From Veillonella dispar (lineage in GTDB: Bacteria; Bacillota; Negativicutes; Veillonellales; Veillonellaceae), in contig NZ_LR134375.1 in NCBI RefSeq assembly GCF_900637515.1, forward strand, positions 889,952-953,951: a stretch of DNA of 64,000 bases. Reading direction: 5' to 3'. The notes under the pieces are model-generated. The model saw nothing but the letters and a program-made list of their open reading frames with translations. It ran no database searches and had not been told where the DNA came from. Positions 29,019 through 39,136 of the stretch are shown one piece after another. Position numbers and translations under genes: made by a program. The stretch's first letter is position 1. The number at the start of each line of letters is the position of its first letter.

Positions 29019-29300
29019 ATGTTAAAACCATTAGCTGACCGCGTTCTTATCCGTTTAGAAGCAAAAGAAGAAAAAACTAAAAGTGGTATTTTCCTTCCTG
29101 ATACAGCAAAAGAAAAACCTCAAGAAGGTGTAGTAGTAGCTGTAGGTGCTGGTAAAGTTTATGACAATGGTCAACGTGTAGCTCCAGAAGTTAAAGTTGG
29201 CGATACTGTTATGTTCGCAAAATATGCTGGTAGCGAATTAGAAATCGATGGCGCTACTCATTTGATCATTAGCGAACGCGATATCTTAGCAGTATTATAA
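29019..29300 (+). CDS. groES: Co-chaperonin GroES
   Basis: The lid of the GroEL chamber, 93 residues, normal length. The N terminus is [11 protein letters not shown] and the mobile-loop region (about residues 17-34) is present. AAGGAGTGACATC precedes the ATG. It is first in the groESL operon under CIRCE control. The 113-base gap to groEL holds a small hairpin around GCC-TGCG-GGC (about 29354-29364) that may be an mRNA processing or stability element. Confidence 0.98.
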   Translation: MLKPLADRVLIRLEAKEEKTKSGIFLPDTAKEKPQEGVVVAVGAGKVYDNGQRVAPEVKVGDTVMFAKYAGSELEIDGATHLIISERDILAVL

Positions 29301-29401
29301 TAGCTAATTTATAGCTGTATAGAGCTAAACATACTATTGATACATTTTATATTGCCTGCGGGCATATACATTCCCTTACATTAGATACTGTTATTATCTA
29401 G

Positions 29402-31039
<1,638 letters not shown>

Positions 31040-31072
31040 TCAACTGCTTAGCGCATAATCTATAAGATTTAG

Positions 31073-31127
31073 AATAATCCTAATGAATTAGGAACTATAT
31101 GTTCACTTTTTCATTAGGATTATTTTT
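31073..31127 (+). terminator. Intrinsic terminator of groESL
   Basis: A 14-bp perfect stem (31073-31086 with 31111-31124) with a 24-base loop and T-rich tail. Confidence 0.88.
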
Positions 31128-31172
31128 GTATTTATCTAAATCAGCTATATGAGGATTATCAAATTGATAAAA

Positions 31173-31201
31173 TTGATTTTGTATACAATATATGTTATAA
31201 T
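31173..31201 (+). promoter_or_regulatory. Upstream promoter candidate before the DoxX gene
   Basis: TTGATT and TATAAT at 17 bases, with TGT before the -10 box. A second, stronger promoter lies 56 bases downstream. Confidence 0.5.
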
Positions 31202-31228
31202 TCTATAGAATTTAATATTGAGTCTAGT

Positions 31229-31257
31229 TTGACACAGTAGTTACTGACCTTTATAAT
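31229..31257 (+). promoter_or_regulatory. Consensus promoter of the DoxX-family gene
   Basis: Perfect TTGACA and TATAAT, 17 bases apart, 49 bases before the ATG. Confidence 0.88.
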
Positions 31258-31306
31258 ATGGTTATCGAATTATTTCGATGTTGTTTAACCTGAAAGAAGG
31301 ATTACT

Positions 31307-31723
31307 ATGTTGAGCTTTATTTTTAAAAGTAAACCTAATTATGTTAATTTTGGCCTCTTAGTTTATCGTTTGGCACTTGGTATTTCCATGTTTTATCATG
31401 GATATTTAAAGTATTTGAGCGGTGCTGAAGGCCTTTATAAAGTTGGAGCTATGTTGGCACCATTAGGTGTACCTGGTGGTTATGAAATATTAGGTACTAT
31501 GGCAGCATATGCAGAAATGATAGGCGGCGTACTTATAGCAATTGGTCTATTTACACGGAGTGGATCTTTGTTACTTATTGGTATATTAGCAGTGGCCACA
31601 ATATTAAATCTTAGTGGCAGCTTCTTTAGTTGGGACTATCCATCTCAAATGGGCTTTGGTGCACTTATGTTATTCTTCGCAGGTGCAGGTCGCTATAGCC
31701 TAGATAAAGCTTTATTTAAATAA
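31307..31723 (+). CDS. DoxX-family membrane protein
   Basis: A small integral membrane protein of 138 residues with about four helices (near residues 15-35, 55-85, 90-110 and 115-135). The LVYRLALGISMFYHGYLK start and the AEMIGGVLIAIGLFTR segment are typical of the DoxX/DoxD group. In other bacteria relatives are linked to redox or thiol stress, but no precise role can be given. AAGGATT precedes the ATG. It is a single-gene unit under a consensus promoter, which suggests high expression. Confidence 0.85.
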   Translation: MLSFIFKSKPNYVNFGLLVYRLALGISMFYHGYLKYLSGAEGLYKVGAMLAPLGVPGGYEILGTMAAYAEMIGGVLIAIGLFTRSGSLLLIGILAVATILNLSGSFFSWDYPSQMGFGALMLFFAGAGRYSLDKALFK

Positions 31724-31737
31724 TAATTAGGTTAATA

Positions 31738-31762
31738 GACTCGTCGATTGATGAGTCTTTTA
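31738..31762 (+). terminator. Terminator after the DoxX gene
   Basis: An 8-bp stem with one G-T pair (31738-31745 with 31750-31757), followed by TTTTATTTG. It lies only 20 bases before lysA, so read-through is likely. Confidence 0.65.
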
Positions 31763-31781
31763 TTTGTGTAGCGAGGTTATT

Positions 31782-33038
31782 ATGAATACAAAAACAGTTC
31801 CGTTTACAGCTGAACAATTAGAAAATATTATTGCCCAATATCCAACACCATTTCATATTTACGATGAAGAAGGTATCATTGAAAATATGAAATCTTTCAT
31901 CGATGCATTTTCTTGGAATAAAGGGTTTAAACAATATTTTGCTGTAAAAGCGACTCCAAATCCATATATTATGCGTGTGTTACAAAAACTTGGGGTAGGT
32001 GCAGACTGCTCTTCCTTGGCAGAGTTGATGCTATGCGAAAAAGTGGGCATTACAGGTCATGACATTATGTTCACATCTAATGACACACCATATGTGGAAT
32101 ATAAAAAAGCACTAGAAATGGGTGCTATTATCAACCTAGATGATATTACTCATATTGAATATTTAGAAAAAAATCATGGTTCTTTGCCTGATACGTTCTG
32201 CGTTCGTTATAACCCAGGCTCCTTAAAAGAAGGGGGCAATACAATTATTGGCCTTCCTGAAGAAGCTAAATACGGTATGACTCGTGAACAAATTTTTGAA
32301 GCCTACAAACAACTACAAGCAAAAGGTGTAAAACACTTTGGTATCCATACAATGGTTGTTTCTAATGAACTTGATATCGATGGCTTAGTTGGCACGGCTG
32401 AACTTTGCTTTAATCTTGCCGTAGATATTAAAAATGAGCTTGGCATCAATGTTGAGTTTATCGATCTTGGTGGTGGCGTAGGTGTTGCTTATAAACCAGA
32501 ACAAACACCTGTAGATTTCAAAGCGCTTAGCAAGGGTGTAGAAGAGGCTTACAATAGAATTCTCGTAGCTAATGGTCTTGGTGATGTAGCATTAGCTTAT
32601 GAATGTGGTCGTATGGTTACAGGTCCATTTGGTTACCTAGTTTCTACAGCGATTCACAAAAAAGATATTTATCGTCATTACATTGGTCTTGATTCTTGCA
32701 TGGCAAATCTTATGCGTCCAGCATTATATGGTTCTTATCACCATATTACTGTAATGGGTAAAGAAAATGCGCCTAAGGACCATGTATATGATGTAACAGG
32801 CTCCTTATGTGAAAATAACGATAAGTTCGCTATCCAACGTGAATTGCCAAAAATTGATATTGGTGATCGTATCATCATTCATGATGCTGGTGCACATGGT
32901 CATTCTATGGGCTTTAACTATAATGGTAAATTGCGTTCTGCTGAGTTGTTATTACATAAAGATGGCTCTGTTACACAAATTCGTCGTGCTGAAACATATG
33001 ATGATTTGTTTGGCACCCTCGATTTCTCCAACCTATAA
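31782..33038 (+). CDS. lysA: Diaminopimelate decarboxylase
   Basis: Converts meso-diaminopimelate to lysine with PLP. It has 418 residues of the fold-type III (alanine racemase-like) family. The PLP lysine is Lys56 in FAVKATPNP. The glycine-rich LGGGVGV and ECGRMVTGP motifs, and the C-terminal Cys in TGSLCENND, are present. The usual HxHIGS motif reads HTMVVSNE, so it belongs to a divergent subgroup, and another amino-acid decarboxylase is possible. ATG 31782 follows GAGGTTATT. Confidence 0.85.
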   Translation: MNTKTVPFTAEQLENIIAQYPTPFHIYDEEGIIENMKSFIDAFSWNKGFKQYFAVKATPNPYIMRVLQKLGVGADCSSLAELMLCEKVGITGHDIMFTSNDTPYVEYKKALEMGAIINLDDITHIEYLEKNHGSLPDTFCVRYNPGSLKEGGNTIIGLPEEAKYGMTREQIFEAYKQLQAKGVKHFGIHTMVVSNELDIDGLVGTAELCFNLAVDIKNELGINVEFIDLGGGVGVAYKPEQTPVDFKALSKGVEEAYNRILVANGLGDVALAYECGRMVTGPFGYLVSTAIHKKDIYRHYIGLDSCMANLMRPALYGSYHHITVMGKENAPKDHVYDVTGSLCENNDKFAIQRELPKIDIGDRIIIHDAGAHGHSMGFNYNGKLRSAELLLHKDGSVTQIRRAETYDDLFGTLDFSNL

Positions 33039-33145
33039 TTTAATATTGAGAATCGAATAGGATGAGAATGAATATTATTAAAAGCCTATCAATATATGTA
33101 ATATATGATATTCTTTTAATTCCTGTATATTTTAGTAGGAATATC

Positions 33146-33174
33146 TTGCTATCATTTAGATAAGAATGTATAAT
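33146..33174 (+). promoter_or_regulatory. Promoter of the suf leader
   Basis: TTGCTA and TATAAT at 17 bases, about 160 bases before sufC. Transcription would begin near 33181. Confidence 0.65.
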
Positions 33175-33220
33175 AATTGTAGATTGTTATGCACATACTT
33201 GCTAAGTTGGCGAGAATTAC

Positions 33221-33253
33221 GGCGGTATTCACGTTAGTGCGTACCGCCTTTTT
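33221..33253 (+). terminator. Strong intrinsic terminator inside the suf leader
   Basis: A 12-bp stem with one mismatch and one G-T pair (33221-33232 with 33237-33248), GTTA loop, followed by TTTTTAT. It lies between the promoter at 33146 and sufC. It may be an attenuator, or the end of a short RNA of about 70 bases. Confidence 0.8.
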
Positions 33254-33334
33254 ATATGTGTCAGTATATACGTTTTACATATAACGATTGTATGCCTCGA
33301 TATTGAGGATACATAATAAAAAGGAGTGAATATT

Positions 33335-34078
33335 TTGGCTGAATTACTTCAGATAAAAGATTTAAAGGTATCCGTTGAAGATAAACAAATCTTGAAAGGT
33401 ATCAACTTAACAATTAATAAAGGTGAAATTCACGTTGTAATGGGCACAAATGGTGCAGGTAAGTCTACACTTGCTAATGCTATCATGGGTAACTCTACAT
33501 ATACTGTAGACAGCGGCTCCATTATTTTTGATGGTAAAGATATTACAGAAGATGCAGTAAACGATCGTGCAAAAGCTGGTATTTTCATGTCCTTCCAAAA
33601 CCCAATTTCTATTCCTGGTATCACTGTAGAAAACTTCATTCGTACAGCGAAATCTACAATTACTGGTGAAAATGTACGTGCCTTATCTTTCAAAAAAGAA
33701 TTGAAAGAAAAAATGGATGAATTATCCTTTGATTTGTCCTATGCACAACGTTATGTAAATGAAGGGTTCTCCGGTGGTGAACGCAAGAAAAATGAAATTC
33801 TTCAAATGTCCATTTTGAATCCTAAATTGGCTATTCTTGATGAAACTGACTCCGGTCTTGACGTAGACGCGGTTCGTATCGTATCCGAAGGCGTACAACG
33901 TTTCCACAACGAAGACAATGCTGTATTGATCATCACTCACCACAACCAAATCTTGCAAAAATTAAAACCTGACTATGTTCATGTATTGATCAACGGTAAG
34001 ATCGTTAAAACTGGTGATGCTTCTCTTGTACGTGAAATCGAAGAAAAAGGTTACGACGCATACAAAGCATTAGCATAG
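33335..34078 (+). CDS. sufC: Fe-S cluster assembly ATPase SufC
   Basis: The ABC-type ATPase that powers the SufBCD scaffold. It has 247 residues. Walker A is GTNGAGKST at residues 37-45. The ABC signature reads EGFSGGERKKNE and Walker B LAILDETDSGLD. AAGGAG lies 8 bases before the TTG at 33335, so this is preferred to the GTG at 33326 that overlaps it. It is first in sufCBDSU. Confidence 0.96.
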   Translation: MAELLQIKDLKVSVEDKQILKGINLTINKGEIHVVMGTNGAGKSTLANAIMGNSTYTVDSGSIIFDGKDITEDAVNDRAKAGIFMSFQNPISIPGITVENFIRTAKSTITGENVRALSFKKELKEKMDELSFDLSYAQRYVNEGFSGGERKKNEILQMSILNPKLAILDETDSGLDVDAVRIVSEGVQRFHNEDNAVLIITHHNQILQKLKPDYVHVLINGKIVKTGDASLVREIEEKGYDAYKALA

Positions 34079-34086
34079 GAGGCACA

Positions 34087-35496
34087 ATGGAAGAAAGAAA
34101 GAAAACCCAAGTCGCGGATATGGACCGTGGTGTCTATGATATTAAGAATGACTTTGAATATTCTTATATTTCTGATGCCGGTTTAACAGAAGATATTATC
34201 CGTGAAATTTGGTCTAATAAAAATGAACCTGAATGGATGCTTGACTTCCGTTTGAAATCTTTAGAAATCTACAATCGTATGGGTATTCCAAACTGGATTC
34301 CTGATATTTCTGGCTTAGATATGGCTAACATCCATACTTATGTTAAGCCTAAAGTAGATATGAAAGAAAACTGGGACGAAGTTCCAGAAGAAATTAAAAG
34401 CACCTTTGACCGCTTAGGTATTCCAGAAGCGGAAAAAACATCTCTTGCTGGTGTTGGTGCGCAATATGACTCTGAAGTTGTTTACCACAGTATTCAAGAA
34501 GATCTTGTTAAACAAGGTGTTATCTATACTGATATTGAAACAGCATTACATGAGCATGAAGAAATCGTAAAAAAATACTGGATGACATTGATTCCACCTA
34601 CAGATCATAAATGGGCTGCTCTTCATGGTGCCGTTTGGTCTGGTGGTTCCTTCGTATATGTTCCAGCAGGTGTACAAGTTGAGATTCCATTGCAATCCTA
34701 TTTCCGCTTGAATGCACCAGGTGCTGGTCAGTTTGAACATACTATGATCATCGTAGAAGAAGGGGCTAAATTGCACTTCATCGAAGGTTGTTCTGCTCCT
34801 AAATATGACGTATCTAACCTTCATGCCGGTGCCGTTGAATTGTTTGTAAAAGATAATGCTACATTGCGTTATTCTACAATTGAAAACTGGTCCAAAAACA
34901 TGTACAACCTTAACACAAAACGTTGTGTGGTAGGTAAAGGTGGTACTATTGAGTGGGTATCTGGTTCCTTCGGTTCTAGAGTATCTTGCTTGTATCCAAT
35001 GAGTATCCTTAATGGTGAAGGTGCACATGCTGAATTCACAGGTGTAACATTTGCTGGTGAAGGACAATTCCTTGATACTGGTTGTAAGGTAGTTCATAAT
35101 GCTCCTTACACAACTAGTAATGTAAACTCTAAATCTATTTCCAAATCCGGTGGTGCTGCTATTTACCGTGGCCTTTTGAAAATTGGCCCTAAAGCAGAAC
35201 ATTCTAAAGCGACTGTATCTTGTGAATCCTTGATGCTTGATGCAGAGTCTCAATCTGATACAATTCCAGCGATTATCGTAGAAAATGATAATGTGGATTT
35301 AGGCCATGAAGCTAAAATCGGTCGTATTTCTGACGAAGCGATTTTCTATCTCATGACACGTGGTATTAGTGAAGAAGAAGCTCGTGCAATGCTCGTTCGT
35401 GGTTTCGTTGAGCCAATCTCCAAAGAATTACCACTTGAGTATGCTGTAGAAATGAACAATCTAATCAATCTTGAATTAGAAGGTTCTATCGGTTAA
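34087..35496 (+). CDS. sufB: Fe-S cluster assembly scaffold SufB
   Basis: The scaffold subunit on which clusters form, in complex with SufC and SufD. It has 469 residues. The beta-helix core and C-terminal helical region that contacts SufC are recognisable (GRISDEAIFYLMTRGISEEEA). AGGAGG precedes the ATG. It starts 8 bases after sufC. Confidence 0.97.
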   Translation: MEERKKTQVADMDRGVYDIKNDFEYSYISDAGLTEDIIREIWSNKNEPEWMLDFRLKSLEIYNRMGIPNWIPDISGLDMANIHTYVKPKVDMKENWDEVPEEIKSTFDRLGIPEAEKTSLAGVGAQYDSEVVYHSIQEDLVKQGVIYTDIETALHEHEEIVKKYWMTLIPPTDHKWAALHGAVWSGGSFVYVPAGVQVEIPLQSYFRLNAPGAGQFEHTMIIVEEGAKLHFIEGCSAPKYDVSNLHAGAVELFVKDNATLRYSTIENWSKNMYNLNTKRCVVGKGGTIEWVSGSFGSRVSCLYPMSILNGEGAHAEFTGVTFAGEGQFLDTGCKVVHNAPYTTSNVNSKSISKSGGAAIYRGLLKIGPKAEHSKATVSCESLMLDAESQSDTIPAIIVENDNVDLGHEAKIGRISDEAIFYLMTRGISEEEARAMLVRGFVEPISKELPLEYAVEMNNLINLELEGSIG

Positions 35497-35505
35497 GGAG
35501 GAATT

Positions 35506-36552
35506 ATGAGCGAATTACTATTTAATGAACTCCCTAGACCGACATTCAGATGGTTGCGTGTTAACCATACTGTAAGCTCTCTAGTTGGAGAAGATACATC
35601 CGTACAATCCATCGCTGTAGAAGCGAATCAAAATATACTTTCACCATTACCTACAGGAGCAGCACTGTTAGATGCTAAATATGAAGGTGCTAATAAGGAT
35701 GCTGTTCAAGCATTGGTGGATAATGCAGAAGGTTATGTTATCAATGTTTCTGCTAAGACAAAAGAAGTTGTAGGCATCCGCATTGATGCTAATGCACGTG
35801 TAGCTAACCGTTTCCAATTCATCGTTGGTGAAGGGGCAGAACTAGAGGTACAATTCTATGTAACTGGCACTGGTGAAGCTTTAACAAATATTAGTTATCT
35901 AAATGAATACGATGTAAAAGAAGGCGGTAAAGTTGTAGTGAAAAAGGTAAATCTTTTACCTGAACATGTACAACATATCGAACATCGTTATACAAAATTG
36001 GAAGATAAAGCAGATGTAGAATACATTAATATTGAACTTGGTGGTAGCGAAAATATTTTGAACTACTATCATGATTTAGTAGGTCAAGAATCTCGTATGG
36101 TTCATGATATTGCTTATCTTGGCAACGAAGAGCAAAAATTTGATATCTCCATGGTTATGAGTCATGGTGGTAAAAAATCTTTCAGTGATATTCATACATT
36201 AGGTGCTCTTAGTGGCAATTCTAAAAAATCTTTCCGTGGTACTCTTGATTTCCTTCATGGTGCAACAGCTTCTGAAGGTGCGGAAGAAGATACTTGCTTA
36301 TTGTTAGATCCAACTGTAAAATCTGTTTCTTTACCTCTATTATTGTGTAAAGAAGATAATGTAGTTGGTAATCATGCAGCGAGTGCAGGCCAAATTGATC
36401 ATAATAAATTGTTCTATATCATGAGCCGTGGCTTTAGTGAAGTAGAAGCAAAACATATCATTGTAGAATCTATGATTCGACCTATTATTGATCGCATTGG
36501 TGATGAAACGATTGAAGAAGCAGCGTTAGCAGCTGTACGTAATAAAATTTAA
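35506..36552 (+). CDS. sufD: Fe-S cluster assembly protein SufD
   Basis: A SufB paralogue that completes the SufBC2D complex. It has 348 residues. The C terminus repeats the SufB theme (IDHNKLFYIMSRGFSEVEA). AAGGAGGAATT precedes the ATG, 9 bases after sufB. The N-terminal part is divergent, as is usual. Confidence 0.94.
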   Translation: MSELLFNELPRPTFRWLRVNHTVSSLVGEDTSVQSIAVEANQNILSPLPTGAALLDAKYEGANKDAVQALVDNAEGYVINVSAKTKEVVGIRIDANARVANRFQFIVGEGAELEVQFYVTGTGEALTNISYLNEYDVKEGGKVVVKKVNLLPEHVQHIEHRYTKLEDKADVEYINIELGGSENILNYYHDLVGQESRMVHDIAYLGNEEQKFDISMVMSHGGKKSFSDIHTLGALSGNSKKSFRGTLDFLHGATASEGAEEDTCLLLDPTVKSVSLPLLLCKEDNVVGNHAASAGQIDHNKLFYIMSRGFSEVEAKHIIVESMIRPIIDRIGDETIEEAALAAVRNKI

Positions 36553-36564
36553 AGAGGCGTTTTT

Positions 36565-37794
36565 ATGAGACCAATTGCAGAAGCATACAAAGACTTTCCT
36601 ATACTACATAAAGAGCATAATGGGCACCGCGTTATCTATTTAGATAGCGGTGCTACTGCACAAATTCCACAGTCCGTAATTGATCGTGTTGTGGAACATA
36701 TGACACAACGTAATGGTAATCCACATCGTGGCTCTCATATTTTAGCTATTGAAGCATCTGAAGACTATGAAAATGCTCGTGATCGCGTAGTTGAATTTAT
36801 CAATGCTCGTGAACGTGAAGAAGTTGTATTCACACGTAATAGTACAGAATCTATGAACTTGATTGCTCATAGCTATGGTCTTCATAATGTGAAAAAAGGT
36901 GACAAGATTGTCATTACTGTTGCGGAACATCATGCCAATCTTGTAACATGGCAATATGTGACAGAACAAACAGGGGCAACTTTAGAATATATGTACCTTG
37001 ATGAACATGGGCATTTAAAAGATGGTGAAATCAATAAAATTGATGAAAACACTAAAATTGTTGCCTTTGCTCATGTTAGCAATGTGCTTGGTATGGAATT
37101 CCCTGTAAAAGAATTAACTGAAAAAGCGCATTCTGTAGGTGCTGTAGTAGTCCTCGATGGTGCTCAATCTACACCTCATAAAAAAATTGATGTCCAAGAA
37201 TTAGATTGTGATTTCTTCGTATTCTCTGGCCATAAAATGTGTGCATCTCAAGGTATTGGTGTACTCTATGGTAAACGTGAGTTATTAGAAGCTATGCCAC
37301 CATTCCTATTGGGTGGGGACATGATTGAATATGTAAAAGAACAAACTGCTACATTCAATGAGCTTCCATATAAATTCGAAGCTGGTACTCCAAATGCTGA
37401 TGGTGCCGTTTCCTTGCATGCAGCTATTGATTATTTAGAATCCTTTGGCATGGATGCTATTGAAGCTTATGAAGAGGAACTTGTAGCATATATTCTTCCT
37501 AAGATTGTTGCATTGCCACATGTTCACGTAATTGGCTCTCAAAATCCTAAGGAAAAACACGGCGTAATTGCATTTACAGTAGATGATGTACATCCTCATG
37601 ATGTAGCTACAATTTTGGATTCTAAGGGCATTTGTGTTCGTTCCGGTCACCACTGTGCACAACCATTAGGTGCATTCTACAACGTATCTGCATCCACTCG
37701 TCTAAGTATGTACTTATATACTCGTAAGGAAGATCTAGATGCATTCCTTGAAGTATTAAAGACAGTTCGTTCAGTAATGGGTTTTAAAGATTAG
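36565..37794 (+). CDS. sufS: Cysteine desulfurase SufS
   Basis: A PLP enzyme that takes sulfur from cysteine for cluster assembly. It has 409 residues. The PLP lysine is Lys224 in SGHKMCASQG and the persulfide cysteine is Cys364 in RSGHHCAQP, the short-loop group II type. It passes sulfur to SufU, encoded 14 bases downstream. Confidence 0.97.
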   Translation: MRPIAEAYKDFPILHKEHNGHRVIYLDSGATAQIPQSVIDRVVEHMTQRNGNPHRGSHILAIEASEDYENARDRVVEFINAREREEVVFTRNSTESMNLIAHSYGLHNVKKGDKIVITVAEHHANLVTWQYVTEQTGATLEYMYLDEHGHLKDGEINKIDENTKIVAFAHVSNVLGMEFPVKELTEKAHSVGAVVVLDGAQSTPHKKIDVQELDCDFFVFSGHKMCASQGIGVLYGKRELLEAMPPFLLGGDMIEYVKEQTATFNELPYKFEAGTPNADGAVSLHAAIDYLESFGMDAIEAYEEELVAYILPKIVALPHVHVIGSQNPKEKHGVIAFTVDDVHPHDVATILDSKGICVRSGHHCAQPLGAFYNVSASTRLSMYLYTRKEDLDAFLEVLKTVRSVMGFKD

Positions 37795-37808
37795 GAGATT
37801 TACCATCA

Positions 37809-38234
37809 ATGGAAATGGATCAATTATATACGGAACTTATTTTGGAACATAACCAAGATAAGCGTAATAAACATGAATTAGCTCATTTTACAAATTCTGA
37901 GCATGGCCATAACCCAAGTTGTGGTGATGACCTAACATTGCAACTCAATGTGGAAAATGGCATTATTAAAGATGCTGCATACACAGGCTCTGGTTGTGCT
38001 ATCAGTCAAGCATCTGCATCTATGATGATTGATATCATCAAGGGCAAATCCGTTGAGGAAGCTCTTCGTTTGGTAGAAGTTTTCTTAGGTATGATCAAAA
38101 AAGAGATTACCGATGAAAATGAGTTAGAAGAATTAGAAGATGCTATGGCACTACAAAATATTTCTAACATGCCAGCACGTGTTAAATGTGCAGTTCTTGC
38201 ATGGCATACATTGAAAGAGGCTTTAAAGAAATAA
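37809..38234 (+). CDS. sufU: Fe-S assembly sulfur-transfer protein SufU
   Basis: A zinc-dependent sulfurtransferase that accepts sulfur from SufS in Gram-positive-type SUF systems. It has 141 residues. Zinc ligands Cys38, Asp40, Cys63 and Cys127 are in the expected contexts (NPSCGDD, GSGCAIS, RVKCAVLAW). Weak ribosome-binding site AGGAGATTTACC. An alternative ATG lies two codons in. The gene order sufC-B-D-S-U matches Bacillus. Confidence 0.96.
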   Translation: MEMDQLYTELILEHNQDKRNKHELAHFTNSEHGHNPSCGDDLTLQLNVENGIIKDAAYTGSGCAISQASASMMIDIIKGKSVEEALRLVEVFLGMIKKEITDENELEELEDAMALQNISNMPARVKCAVLAWHTLKEALKK

Positions 38235-38235
38235 T

Positions 38236-38919
38236 ATGAAGAAAACGATATTATTTGATTTAGATGGAACTTTAACTGATTCTCAAGAAGGTATTCTTAA
38301 AAGCATTAAATTTGCATTGGAACATTTTGGTTATGATGTACCTGATGAAGAAACACTACAATTATTCTTAGGACCACCATTGGTAGATGCGTTCCAAGAA
38401 CATTGTGGTATGACCTTTGAGCAATCGGAAGAAACATACTTTAAATTCCGTGAACGGTATGGTACAATCGGAAAATTTGAAAATCAAGTATATCCGAATA
38501 TTGTAGACTTGTTGGCTAAATGCAAAACAGAACAATATACTATTGCTGTTGCTACAGCAAAGCCTGAACATTATGCTAAAGACATTTTAGATCACTTCGA
38601 ATTAACACCGTACTTTGATGTAATTGTTGGTGCAAATTATGAAGCTGGTTTATTGCATAAGAAAGAGATTCTTGAAAAAGCTCTTAAACTTTGTGGCAAT
38701 CCTTTAACTGATGACAATGGTCGTCGTTTGGCCTTTATGGTAGGTGATCGTAAGTATGATGTAGAGGCAGCTAACGAACTTGGCTGTATTTCTATCGGTG
38801 TTACTTATGGTTATGGTACAGAAGCTGAACTAAAAGAAGCCGATGCAGAGTACATCTGTGATGACGTTGATGAAATTGCTGATGTTCTGGACCTAGAAGA
38901 AATGATGGTTCGTAGATAA
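38236..38919 (+). CDS. HAD-superfamily phosphatase (phosphoglycolate phosphatase-like)
   Basis: A HAD hydrolase of 227 residues with a C1-type cap. The nucleophile motif is FDLDGTLTDS (Asp8, Asp10), and motif IV reads MVGDRKYDVEAA. It starts one base after sufU, so it is co-transcribed with suf. The substrate is unknown. Small-phosphate house-cleaning is a reasonable guess. It closes the suf operon, with a terminator 35 bases later. Confidence 0.88.
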   Translation: MKKTILFDLDGTLTDSQEGILKSIKFALEHFGYDVPDEETLQLFLGPPLVDAFQEHCGMTFEQSEETYFKFRERYGTIGKFENQVYPNIVDLLAKCKTEQYTIAVATAKPEHYAKDILDHFELTPYFDVIVGANYEAGLLHKKEILEKALKLCGNPLTDDNGRRLAFMVGDRKYDVEAANELGCISIGVTYGYGTEAELKEADAEYICDDVDEIADVLDLEEMMVRR

Positions 38920-38953
38920 GCTGTCTATAGATAAATCACATATTAACCTAAAT

Positions 38954-38984
38954 AAAAAGCTAGAGGATTTTCTCTAGCTTTTTT
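38954..38984 (+). terminator. Intrinsic terminator of the suf operon
   Basis: A 10-bp perfect stem (38956-38965 with 38972-38981) followed by T6. Confidence 0.92.
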
Positions 38985-39055
38985 GTATGTCTATTTGTTC
39001 TTTATATTGTTATGATATGGATATAGTGATATAACAATAATATTTTCATCTAATA

Positions 39056-39133
39056 AAAAGGACTAACCATGAACTGCACCCCAAAAATTGGACACAATTT
39101 TTGGAGGTGCAGTTCAAATAGGTTAGTCCTTTT
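39056..39133 (-). terminator. Compound hairpin terminator of the SpeD-like gene
   Basis: The outer stem is 13 bp (39056-39068 with 39121-39133). Inside it lies a second palindrome at 39071-39115. On the minus strand the hairpin starts 3 bases after the stop codon and is followed by a T-rich tract, so it should terminate the SpeD-like gene. It may also act for plus-strand reads. Confidence 0.82.
39070..39116. repeat. 47-bp palindrome resembling facing IS3-family ends
   Basis: The left arm begins TGAACTGCACCCC and the right arm is its inverse with one inserted base, separated by a 6-base centre. The ends are TG and CA, and the arm resembles terminal repeats of the IS150/IS3 type. It sits in the loop of the outer terminator stem. 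No transposase and no clear target duplication is present. Confidence 0.6.
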
Positions 39134-39136
39134 AGG

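Noticed and set aside
33181..33260. suf leader considered as an ANTAR target
   Set aside because: The upstream hairpin loop does not show A at position 1 and G at position 4 of a hexaloop, so the ANTAR motif is not met.
34546..35253. 235-codon open frame on the minus strand
   Set aside because: It lies wholly opposite sufB, has Cys/Phe/Thr-rich composition typical of an antisense shadow, and no ribosome-binding site.
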